Position numbers and translations under genes: made by a program
In this document: piece after piece, positions 17,464 to 25,524 of the stretch
Layout: every line of letters starts with the position of its first letter
Position numbering within the stretch: position 1 is the stretch's first letter
Notes under the pieces: model-generated
Databases searched by the model: none
What the model was told of the DNA's origin: nothing
The model's input: the letters and a program-made list of their open reading frames with translations, nothing else
From: Bradyrhizobium sp. B124
Lineage (GTDB): Bacteria; Pseudomonadota; Alphaproteobacteria; Rhizobiales; Xanthobacteraceae
Length of the DNA stretch: 64,000 nucleotides
Direction: 5' to 3'
NCBI RefSeq assembly: GCF_038967635.1
Contig: NZ_CP152413.1
Span: 2,046,001-2,110,000 of the forward strand

Positions 17464-19074
17464 ATGGTCGATGTTTCGCGCAGAACGCTCCTCAAGCTCG
17501 CGGCCAGCGTGCCGCCGGCGATGGCGGCCCCGGCTATCCTCTCATCGAGAGCCATCGCCGCCGGCAAGGGCAAGACCATCTCGGCGGTGATGCACTCGGA
17601 CCTACGCATCATCGATCCCGGTTTCACCACCGCCTACATCACCCGCGACCATGGCTACATGGTCTACGACACGCTGCTCGGCATCGATTCAAGCTTCAAG
17701 GTCCGGCCGCAGATGGCGGACTGGACGATCTCCGACGACAAGCTGACCTACACCTTCACACTGCGCGACGGCCTGAAATGGCATGACGGCGCGCCGGTCA
17801 CGGCGGAGGACTGCATCGCCTCGCTGAAGCGCTGGACCGTCGTCGACGGCATGGCGCAGAAGCTGGCCGAATTCACCGCCTCCCTCGAGGCCGGCGGACC
17901 GAAGACGATCGTGCTCAAGCTCAAGGAGCCGTACGGCCTGGTGCTGGAGTCGCTGGCAAAGCCCTCCTCCTACGTCGCCTTCATGATGCCGAAGCGGCTC
18001 GCGGAGACGCCACCGGGCAAGCAGATCGCCGAGCAGATCGGTTGCGGGCCGTTCAAGTTCGTGCAGGCCGAATTCCAGCCGGGCGTGAAGGCGGTCTATG
18101 AACGGAACGCCGACTATTTGCCGCGCAAGGAAAAGCCGGATTGGCTGTCGGGCGGCAAGGTCGCGAAGGTCGATCGCGTCGAATGGATCACGATGCCCGA
18201 CGCGCAGACCGCGATCAACGCGCTGCAATCCGGCGACATCGACTTCCTGGAACAGCCCTCGATCGACCTGGTGCCGGTGCTCGAAGCCAATTCCGATCTC
18301 ACCGTGGCCGTGCTGAACAAGTTCGGCTTCCAGATCGAGGGCCGGATGAACTTCCTGCACCCGCCGTTCGACAATCCCAAGATCCGGCGCGCGGCATTCC
18401 TGGCGATGAACCAGAAGGACGTGCTCGACGCCACCGTCGGCAACGCAAAGTACTACGAGATCTGCGGCTCCTATTTCGCCTGCGACACGCCGCTCGCCAG
18501 CGACGCCGGCGCGGAGACGCTGATCAAGGGCAACGGCATGGCCGAGGCGAAGAAGGCGCTGGCCGCCTCGGGCTATGACGGCACGCCCGTCGTGATCATG
18601 ATCCCCGGCGACGTGCAGACGCTGAAGGGGCCGCCGACCGTCGCGGCGCAGCTGTTGCGCGCGGCCGGCTTCAATGTCGATGCGCAGGTGACCGACTGGC
18701 AGACCGTGGTGAGCCGCCGCGCCAGCCAGAAGCCGCCCAAGGAAGGCGGCTGGAACCTGTTCTTCACCTTCACGGGCGCCACCGAGGTGATGAACCCGAT
18801 CGTCAACAACCAGATCGCCGCCAACGGCAAGCGGGCCTGGTTCGGCTGGCCCGAGGACGGCAAGCTCGAGCAGATGCGCGACGCCTACGCCCGCGCCACC
18901 TCACCTGAAGAGCAGAAGAAGCTCGCGGTGGAGATCCAGAAGCAAGCCTACGAGCAGGTGATCTATGTCCCGCTCGGCCAGTTCCGCTTGCCGAGCGCCT
19001 GGCGCAAATCGCTCACCGGCGTGCTGGAAGGCCCGGCGCCGCCGGTGTTCTGGAACGTCGACAAGACCGAATAG
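17464..19074 (+). CDS. ABC transporter solute-binding protein family 5, Tat-exported
   Basis: 536 residues. A twin-arginine signal is present (SRRTLLKLAAS, cleaved near residue 35). The SBP_bac_5 domain follows with the family core KLTYTFTLRDGLKWHDG (about 95-112) and YFACDTPLASDAGAE. It should bind di- or oligopeptides, nickel or other small solutes in the periplasm and deliver them to a Dpp/Opp-type permease, none of which is in the window. It is a close paralogue of the protein at 58291-59910, which has a Sec signal instead. The divergent molybdenum hydroxylase suggests a shared substrate, but that is inference. The ATG at 17464 directly precedes the Tat motif. Confidence 0.88.
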   Translation: MVDVSRRTLLKLAASVPPAMAAPAILSSRAIAAGKGKTISAVMHSDLRIIDPGFTTAYITRDHGYMVYDTLLGIDSSFKVRPQMADWTISDDKLTYTFTLRDGLKWHDGAPVTAEDCIASLKRWTVVDGMAQKLAEFTASLEAGGPKTIVLKLKEPYGLVLESLAKPSSYVAFMMPKRLAETPPGKQIAEQIGCGPFKFVQAEFQPGVKAVYERNADYLPRKEKPDWLSGGKVAKVDRVEWITMPDAQTAINALQSGDIDFLEQPSIDLVPVLEANSDLTVAVLNKFGFQIEGRMNFLHPPFDNPKIRRAAFLAMNQKDVLDATVGNAKYYEICGSYFACDTPLASDAGAETLIKGNGMAEAKKALAASGYDGTPVVIMIPGDVQTLKGPPTVAAQLLRAAGFNVDAQVTDWQTVVSRRASQKPPKEGGWNLFFTFTGATEVMNPIVNNQIAANGKRAWFGWPEDGKLEQMRDAYARATSPEEQKKLAVEIQKQAYEQVIYVPLGQFRLPSAWRKSLTGVLEGPAPPVFWNVDKTE

Positions 19075-19317
19075 GATCGGCGGCGCGATCTTTGCGCCGC
19101 AGATCATCGTTCGGTTAGCCGCAGCACGCAGGCAGGTTGATCGGCTTTCTCCACAACCTGGCTCGCGGAGCGAGCCTCCACCCCGGGCCGCCCCGCTGCG
19201 CGCCGCTAAAATATCGAAAACAACCCCATGCAAAGTAGCCGACGGCCGCCACCGGGCAACTTGACACGTCGGGCAAATCACCAATATATTTCTAATATTC
19301 CGAATTCATGCAAATGC

Positions 19318-19521
19318 CCCCTCCCCCGCAAGCGCAGGGCTATCGCATATGCGCTCGATCCCTCCACAAACTCGTCATGCCCGGCCTTGTGCCGGGCATC
19401 CACGTCTTGGTTTCCGCGTGAAACAAGACGTGGATGGCCGGGACAAGCCCGGCCATGACGATGTGGAAATAGCAGCGCCAAGCTTTCGCTGCCATATGCG
19501 ATTGCCCCTCCCCCGCAAGCG
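19318..19521. repeat. Nested palindromic repeats in a 498-base gap
   Basis: The inner element, 19373-19460, starts CGTCATGCCCGGCCTTGTGC and ends in its near-complement GCCCGGCCATGACG, with AAGACGTGGATG pairing CATCCACGTCTT. It is flanked by a 17-bp direct repeat, CCCCTCCCCCGCAAGCG, at 19318-19334 and 19505-19521, and by CGCATATG (19344) against CATATGCG (19494). It looks like one repeat inserted into another. The remainder of 19075-19572 has an AT-rich stretch near 19280-19305 and nothing else I can name. Confidence 0.65.
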
Positions 19522-19572
19522 GGAGAGGGAGCGCACTTCCCTGCTATTCGATTTCGCCTGAGTATCGCCGCC

Positions 19573-21582
19573 TCACTGGCCGTTGGTGCGGCGCGCGGCC
19601 TTCGGTGCCTCGCCCTTCAGCTTCTCCAATGCGCCGGGCATCATCTGCCCGAACATCGAGCTCAGCATCGCGGTCGGGATCAGGCCCGCGCTGTTGCCCT
19701 CCTGCCCCTGCCCGCCCGACATCAGGAATTGCGGCACCAGCGGCTGGTTGATCCGCGTCAGCGCATCGGCGAACTTCGCGAAGTTCTGCTCGGCAAGGCG
19801 ATACTCCGGCCCGCCATAGGCATCGACCGACAACTTGGTCGCCTGCGCGTTGGCGGTACCGACCGCCAGCACCCGGTCGGCCTCGCCCTGGCCTTCGAGC
19901 CGCGACTGCTCGCCGACCGCCGCTGCCGTCACCTTGCGGGTCTCGGCATCCTTCTGCGCACGGGCGAGCGCAGCCGCGCCCTCGTTCTCGTTGACCTTGA
20001 CCTGGATCAGCGACTGCGTGAGTGCGGTCTGCGCCGCCGCCGTCGCCTTGGCTTCGTTGAGCGCGCGCTCCTGCACCGCGGCCTTCTCCTGCTCCTGATA
20101 GGTCTCGATCTGCTCGCGCGCGATCTGGCGCGAGCGGAGCTGGATCAGGATGTTCTCGATGGTGTGGTCGTTCACGGCCGCGCGCGGCGTGCCGATCAAC
20201 ACCTCCTGTAGGTCGAGCGAATAGCCCTCGAACTTCGCTTTCATCACCTGCGCCGATTCCTCCTGGATCGCGGCGCGGTTCTGCAACAGCTCGATCAGCG
20301 TCATCTTCTGCGCGATGTTCTTGAAGAACGCGCTGACCATCGGGTCGAGCGTCTGCTCGACCAGCTTCTTCACGTCGCCGAAGCGCTGGATGATCATCGG
20401 CGCCTTCTTGTAGTCGATATGCATCACCACCGAGAGCGGCAACGTCGGCTCGAACGCGTCCTTGGTGATCAGCGAGATCTCCGACAGGTTCTCGTCGAGC
20501 TTCATCGAACCGACCTCACCGCGTACCCATTTCAGGATGAAGTTGACGGTCGGGATCACCTCGATCTTGCCGGCATAGGTGTTGAAGGCGTACTTGCCGG
20601 GCAGCAGCGGGTCCTTCCAGACGCCGCGGCCGCCGTTGAGCACCAGCTCGCCATGGCGATACTGCTCGCCCGAGACATCGTCGGTGCGCGGGCCGGTGTA
20701 GAAGATGACGACGCCGACATTACCGACCGGGATCACCGTCTTCGGCACCGCCTCGACGGTCGCGAACAGGCGGTTGATGTACCAGGTGCCCTCGACGATG
20801 ACCTGGAGCTGGCGGCCCCGATAACCGCCGGCGCGCAGGAATTTCTCGGGCTCCTGGAAATTGTTGTGGAAGGTCGCCGCGTCGCGCAGTTCGATGCCGA
20901 CTTCGGGCGCGATGATCTCGCCCGGAGGCAGCGACGGGCCGTCATGCACGGTGACGATGCCGACCAGATCGTGATCCGCCGCCAGCACGACCGGCGCAAA
21001 GCCCCAACGCTCGGTGATCGTGAGTTGCATGCTCTCCAGCACGCCGCGTTCCCGCTCGCTGAGCGCATGGCCATAGACACGCTCGTCGGTGATGACGGCG
21101 AACTGCGTGGTGTTGATCGCATAGGTGCCTTCGCGCAAGATCTTGCGCTGCGGTCCCTTCTGGCCGCCGCCGAGCAGGAAGCGGCGCGCGTCCTGGAAGT
21201 CCGACTTGTCTTCGCTGTCGTTGGCGCCGAGCACCTGCGAAGGCTCCAGCGGCGCGCCGTCGCGCGCGAACACATAGGCGATCTTGCCCTGGCCGACGGT
21301 CACGAGGTCCGAGCGGTGGATCCGGTACATGAAGGGAAACATCACGTGCAGGCCGCCGCGCAGCACCTCCGGCTCGTAGCCGGCCTCGCCGTTCAGCGCG
21401 ATGAAGCCGCCGTCGATCGAGCCCTTGATCGCCCACAGCTTCTCGACGATGCCGACCTGGTTGTTGGGAATGTAGCGAAATACGTTCGATATGCGCAGCA
21501 GGATCACACACGCGACCGCTGCAGCGATCCAAATGGCAGGCTGGGTTAAACCTGAACCATTAAGAAAACCGAGGAAGTCCAT
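19573..21582 (-). CDS. SPFH/flotillin-like membrane protein
   Basis: 669 residues. An N-terminal membrane segment (about 14-32) is followed by an extended SPFH/PHB domain (about 40-330, starting NNQVGIVEKLWAIKGS). Then comes a long Ala/Glu/Gln-rich coiled coil (about 490-620: QEQEKAAVQERALNEAKA, EGQGEADRVLAVGTANAQ). The C-terminal tail has GQGQEGNS and MLSSMFGQMMPGA. Flotillin-like proteins oligomerise on the inner membrane in lipid microdomains. The region between residues 70 and 300 is longer than in typical flotillins. GGAG seven bases upstream supports the ATG at 21582. No NfeD-type partner gene is adjacent. Confidence 0.85.
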   Translation of the reverse strand: MDFLGFLNGSGLTQPAIWIAAAVACVILLRISNVFRYIPNNQVGIVEKLWAIKGSIDGGFIALNGEAGYEPEVLRGGLHVMFPFMYRIHRSDLVTVGQGKIAYVFARDGAPLEPSQVLGANDSEDKSDFQDARRFLLGGGQKGPQRKILREGTYAINTTQFAVITDERVYGHALSERERGVLESMQLTITERWGFAPVVLAADHDLVGIVTVHDGPSLPPGEIIAPEVGIELRDAATFHNNFQEPEKFLRAGGYRGRQLQVIVEGTWYINRLFATVEAVPKTVIPVGNVGVVIFYTGPRTDDVSGEQYRHGELVLNGGRGVWKDPLLPGKYAFNTYAGKIEVIPTVNFILKWVRGEVGSMKLDENLSEISLITKDAFEPTLPLSVVMHIDYKKAPMIIQRFGDVKKLVEQTLDPMVSAFFKNIAQKMTLIELLQNRAAIQEESAQVMKAKFEGYSLDLQEVLIGTPRAAVNDHTIENILIQLRSRQIAREQIETYQEQEKAAVQERALNEAKATAAAQTALTQSLIQVKVNENEGAAALARAQKDAETRKVTAAAVGEQSRLEGQGEADRVLAVGTANAQATKLSVDAYGGPEYRLAEQNFAKFADALTRINQPLVPQFLMSGGQGQEGNSAGLIPTAMLSSMFGQMMPGALEKLKGEAPKAARRTNGQ

Positions 21583-22097
21583 AGTCCATCTCCACAATTC
21601 GCAACTGGGCGGTTTGGGAGCCCAAACCTGCACCCAAGAATTGCGATGCGGAGATGTGATGCGAGGGCTAGGTGGCGCAAGGCGTGAACATTATTCGCAC
21701 CGCCAATCTTTTTTTGATGACAGCATGAACCGCTGGACTGATCGCGCGACATCGATCGGCGCGAACGGCGTGCTGCGATTGCACATCATTCGCAGCGGCG
21801 CGCTTGACGCGGCGTTGGCGCGCAAGAGGCGCGAAGTCCCGGCCGGGGAGCTCACGCCTTCATAGCAATGTGGCTCGCTGATCAGCCGGGAATATGTCGA
21901 CGCCGCTTCGGGCAAAACGCCCGACACATCGCGAGACCGCATGCGCGCGCCAATGCTATGGAGTCTGTTTGCTGAACCGGCGTCGCGAGAAACCGGCATG
22001 GAAGCACGCGGATTCTACCATGAGGGAATGCTTGCGTTGCAGCAGGCCGGCGCGCGCGACGTCCCGTCGACGACATCGGCAGCCGTAGAGCCGCGTG
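21583..22097. other. Divergent intergenic region, 515 bases
   Basis: Lies between the divergent SPFH gene and the branched-chain-type solute-binding protein gene. Short open frames on both strands lack ribosome-binding sites and conserved-looking protein sequence. It contains AT-richer stretches near 21690-21730 that could hold a promoter. No palindrome or RNA structure is recognised. Confidence 0.45.
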
Positions 22098-23318
22098 ATG
22101 CGTAAGAGCTGGTACAGACCGGCAGCCGGAGCCGCAATCATCAGCCTCAGTCTGTTTGCTGCGGCCGACCTGCTCGCCGAAGACCGCAAATACGATCCCG
22201 GCGCCAGCGATAGCGAAATCAGGATCGGACAGACGATGCCCTATAGCGGCCCGGTGTCGGCTTTCTCCGTCATCGGCAAGGTGCAGGCCGCCTACTTCCG
22301 GATGATCAACGACGGCGGCGGCATCAACGGCCGCCGGATCAACCTGATCTCCTATGACGATGCCGCAACGCCGGCCAAGACGGTCGAGCAGGTTCGCAAA
22401 CTCGTCGAGCGCGACGAGGTCCTGTTCACGTTCCAGGGCGTCGGTAACGCCTCAAACATTGCGGTGCAGAAATATCTCAACGACCGCCATATCCCGCAGC
22501 TGTTCGCGGGTGGGCGCGCCACGCGGTTCGAGGATCCGGTCAACTTTCCCTGGACCATGGGATTCGCGCCGAACCTGCGGACCGAGATCCGCGTCTATGC
22601 GCGGTTCATTCTCGACAATCATCCGAACGCCAGGATCGGCCTGCTCTACCAGAATGACGAGAGCGGAAAGGAGTATCTCGCGGGGCTGAAGGACGCGCTC
22701 GGCGCGCGGGCGCCGGCCATGCTGGCATCCGAAGCCCCTTATGATGCGACGGACCCGACCATCGATACGCAGGTGGTCCGGCTCAAGGCCGCAGCGGTCG
22801 ATGTGCTGATCGACATGGCTGCACCGAAATTCGCCGCCCAGGCCATCCGCAAGACGGCCGAGCTCGGCTGGCAGCCGCTGCATTTGCTCGGCGTCGGCTC
22901 GTCCTCGATCGACGCGGTGCTGGTGCCGGCGGGAGTAGAGAATGCCAAAGGGCTGATCTCGGCAAGCTCGTTCAAGGAGGCCGCCGACCCGACCTGGGCC
23001 GACGATGCGGGCATGAAGCGATGGCGCGCGTTCATGGACTCGTATTATGCGGACGGCGACAGGAAGAGCCTCTTCACGGTCTACGGCTATAGCGCAGCCG
23101 AGCTCTTGGTGCGCGTGCTGCAACAATGCGGCGACGATGTCTCGCGCGACAACATCATGCGTCAGGCCGCCAGTCTGAAGGACGTCAAGCTCGACCTGCT
23201 GCTGCCGGGCCTTGCCATCAACACCAGCCGCACCGACTATCGTGTGATCAAGCAGTTCCGGATGATGCACTTCACCGGCGAACGATGGGAACCGTTCGGG
23301 CCAATCGTCGCCGACTAG
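22098..23318 (+). CDS. Branched-chain amino-acid-type ABC solute-binding protein
   Basis: 406 residues: a Sec signal peptide (about 1-28, ending DLLAED), then a Peripla_BP_6 domain. The family start SDSEIRIGQTMPYSGPVSAFSVIG (about 38-60), GGGINGRRINLISYDDA and the hinge-region FTVYGYSAAELLV are all visible. Members bind leucine-type amino acids, amides, urea or aromatic acids. No Liv permease or ATPase genes lie beside it, so it is an orphan. A GTG immediately upstream (22095) is an alternative start. Confidence 0.88.
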   Translation: MRKSWYRPAAGAAIISLSLFAAADLLAEDRKYDPGASDSEIRIGQTMPYSGPVSAFSVIGKVQAAYFRMINDGGGINGRRINLISYDDAATPAKTVEQVRKLVERDEVLFTFQGVGNASNIAVQKYLNDRHIPQLFAGGRATRFEDPVNFPWTMGFAPNLRTEIRVYARFILDNHPNARIGLLYQNDESGKEYLAGLKDALGARAPAMLASEAPYDATDPTIDTQVVRLKAAAVDVLIDMAAPKFAAQAIRKTAELGWQPLHLLGVGSSSIDAVLVPAGVENAKGLISASSFKEAADPTWADDAGMKRWRAFMDSYYADGDRKSLFTVYGYSAAELLVRVLQQCGDDVSRDNIMRQAASLKDVKLDLLLPGLAINTSRTDYRVIKQFRMMHFTGERWEPFGPIVAD

Positions 23319-23343
23319 AGGATCCACCGGTCATCTCGGATGC

Positions 23344-24198
23344 TCAACGTTTCGGGTTGCGCCCGCGAATGTGGTCGAAGCCTTGCTTGATTGCGGCGAA
23401 GCGCGCGTCGACCATCGGCTCGAATTCGAGGTCGGTGAAGATATAGGGCCAGTCGTTTTCGACGCCTTCGCGGACGAGTTCACCGACATAGTTGGGTTCT
23501 ATGCCCTGAGAGATGCGCTCCCGGATCAGACTGATCTGCTCGGCACGTGGGCCTGAAGTCGGCAAGGCACGGACCGCCCCATCGAAGCGCTTGGGGAGGT
23601 TGCGCCTTGAGTCCACGATTTGAGTGCGGATGAACCCGGGACACAGCACCGATACGCCAATCCCTCGGGGCGCGAGTTCACGCCGCAGGCCCTCGGACAG
23701 CGCGACGACGCCATACTTGGAAACGTTGTATGCATTGCTCTCCCCTGAAATAAGGCCAGCGATCGAGGCTGTGGAGACGATGTGTCCACCCTCGCCATGC
23801 TGCTCGATCAACGGGCCGAAAATCTCGATCCCCCAAATGGTCGCCATCAGGTTGACGCCCATGGTCCAATCCCATGCCGCGTCGGTCCAGGCGCCATAGG
23901 GCCCACCGCCGCCGACGCCCGCGTTGTTGACGAGGATATGCACCTTGCCGTAGCGGGCAGTCGTGGCTTCGGCGGCCGCCGCGAGTTCGGCTTTGAGTGA
24001 AACGTCCGCTTTCACGCCGTCGACATCGACGTTGGTGAGCCTCAGTTGCTTGAGCGCTGCGGACAGAGCCGCTTCATCAATGTCGCAAAGCATGACCTTC
24101 GCCCCGGCCTGGGCCAAAGCGGTCGCGATCCCCAATCCGATGCCTGACGCTGCACCGGTCACGAACGCGGTCTTTCCAGCGAGATCCTTCACGCGCAT
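23344..24198 (-). CDS. Short-chain dehydrogenase/reductase
   Basis: 284 residues, classical SDR. The NAD(P)-binding TGAASGIG is at about 14-21, NNAG is in ILVNNAGVGGGG, and the catalytic Ser lies in STASIAG, with Tyr157 and Lys161 in YNVSK. The acidic CDID after the second strand suggests NAD(H) preference. The C-terminal extension (YVGELVREGVENDWPYIFTD) is typical of a subgroup whose substrates are unknown. GGGGGAGA precedes the ATG at 24198. It is convergent with the solute-binding protein; the stops are 26 bases apart. Confidence 0.9.
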   Translation of the reverse strand: MRVKDLAGKTAFVTGAASGIGLGIATALAQAGAKVMLCDIDEAALSAALKQLRLTNVDVDGVKADVSLKAELAAAAEATTARYGKVHILVNNAGVGGGGPYGAWTDAAWDWTMGVNLMATIWGIEIFGPLIEQHGEGGHIVSTASIAGLISGESNAYNVSKYGVVALSEGLRRELAPRGIGVSVLCPGFIRTQIVDSRRNLPKRFDGAVRALPTSGPRAEQISLIRERISQGIEPNYVGELVREGVENDWPYIFTDLEFEPMVDARFAAIKQGFDHIRGRNPKR

Positions 24199-24326
24199 TC
24201 TCCCCCGTTGCAAGCGGACACCGTCGCCCCAAGACGCGAAGTGTCAAACGTCCAATGTCAAAGGTCCAAGTGTCACCGGACGCCATATCACCGCACTTTC
24301 AAGCGATTGGGAAGTGTGCGGGATGT

Positions 24327-25466
24327 CTATCTCGGATACCACCAGCGACCGCCGATCACGACGCCTTCGGAGACGATCTTGCGATCGCCGGTCAGGTGCT
24401 CGCCGACCACGTCGACATAGTCGAACTGCCCTTCCCGGATCGAGATCAGCGTGGCGTCGCCGACACTGCCCGGCTTGAGGCTGCCGAGCTCCGGCCGACG
24501 CAGCGCCATCGCGGCGTTGACGGTGGACGCAGCGATCACGTCCGGCAGCGACATCCCCATGCAGAGGAATTTCGACATCGTCGTCACCTGGTCGAAGGCG
24601 GGACCGTCGATGCAGAGCTGATGGATGTCGGAGGAGATGGTGTCGGGGTAGAAGCCGTTGGCGAGCATCGCGCGCGCGGTCTTGAAGGCGAACGAACCCT
24701 TGCCATGGCCGATGTCGAACAGCACGCCGCGCTCGCGCGCCTGCAGCACCACTTTCTTCACCGTGCCCTGCGCGGTCGCGGGCGTGTTGGGGAACGGTCG
24801 GAACGCATGGGTCAGCACATCGCCCGGGCGCAGGCGCGCGAGCACCTCCTCGTAGCTCGGCGGCGGATGGTCGATATGCGCCATCAAGGGCATGCCGACC
24901 TGCTCGGCAACCTCGAGCGCGATCTCGAGCGGCACCAGCCCCGAGGTACCCGAGGCGAACAGGCCGACCCGCACCTTGATGCCGACGATGAGGTCGCGGT
25001 TCTCATCCGCCACGCGCGCCGCATCGACCGGATTCATCAGCCGCAATTCCTCGCTCTCGCCGACCATCACGCGGTCCGAGAAGCCGAAAATGCCGGCATG
25101 CGAGACATGCAGATAGGCGAGGATGCGGACCTGGCTCGGCTCGATCACATGCTTGCGGAAGCCGGCGAAATTGCCGGGACCGGCGCTGCCGGTGTCGACC
25201 GAGGTGGTGACGCCGGAGTTGCGGCAGAACTCCTCCGCGTCGATGCCCAGCGAGGTGCCGCCCCAATAGACATGGGTGTGCAGGTCGATGATGCCCGGCG
25301 AGACGATCAGCCCCGAGACGTCGCGGACCTCGGTTGCGGGATCGGCCTTCTGCTCCCGGCCGACCGCGGCGACCTTGCCGCCGGCAAAGGCGACATCCGT
25401 CACCGCATCGAGTTCTTGCGACGGGTCGATCACCCGTCCGCCACGCAGAATCAAATCGAAAGGCAT
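24327..25466 (-). CDS. Amidohydrolase/deacetylase family metallohydrolase
   Basis: 379 residues with a dihydroorotase-like TIM barrel. The metal site motif DLHTHVYWG (about 62-70), a possible carbamylated-lysine strand VGIKVRVG (about 150), HIDHP (about 196), THAF and the late Asp in SSDIHQLC (about 284) are all present. The subgroup is annotated as amidohydrolase or D-amino-acid-deacetylase-like (EF_0837/AHpolyase). The second ATG (25466) is chosen because GGAG then lies at proper distance; the ATG at 25472 directly abuts GGAG. It starts 58 bases after the stop of the patatin gene on the same strand. Confidence 0.85.
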   Translation of the reverse strand: MPFDLILRGGRVIDPSQELDAVTDVAFAGGKVAAVGREQKADPATEVRDVSGLIVSPGIIDLHTHVYWGGTSLGIDAEEFCRNSGVTTSVDTGSAGPGNFAGFRKHVIEPSQVRILAYLHVSHAGIFGFSDRVMVGESEELRLMNPVDAARVADENRDLIVGIKVRVGLFASGTSGLVPLEIALEVAEQVGMPLMAHIDHPPPSYEEVLARLRPGDVLTHAFRPFPNTPATAQGTVKKVVLQARERGVLFDIGHGKGSFAFKTARAMLANGFYPDTISSDIHQLCIDGPAFDQVTTMSKFLCMGMSLPDVIAASTVNAAMALRRPELGSLKPGSVGDATLISIREGQFDYVDVVGEHLTGDRKIVSEGVVIGGRWWYPR

Positions 25467-25524
25467 CGTCATCTCCGGATTTCGGCCGGCACGATGATCG
25501 ACTTCGACGCCGCCTGCAAGACGT

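Noticed and set aside
21691..21999. Reverse frame of about 100 codons in the gap before the LivK-type gene
   Set aside because: No ribosome-binding site, no recognisable domain, and Ser/Arg-rich composition typical of chance frames.
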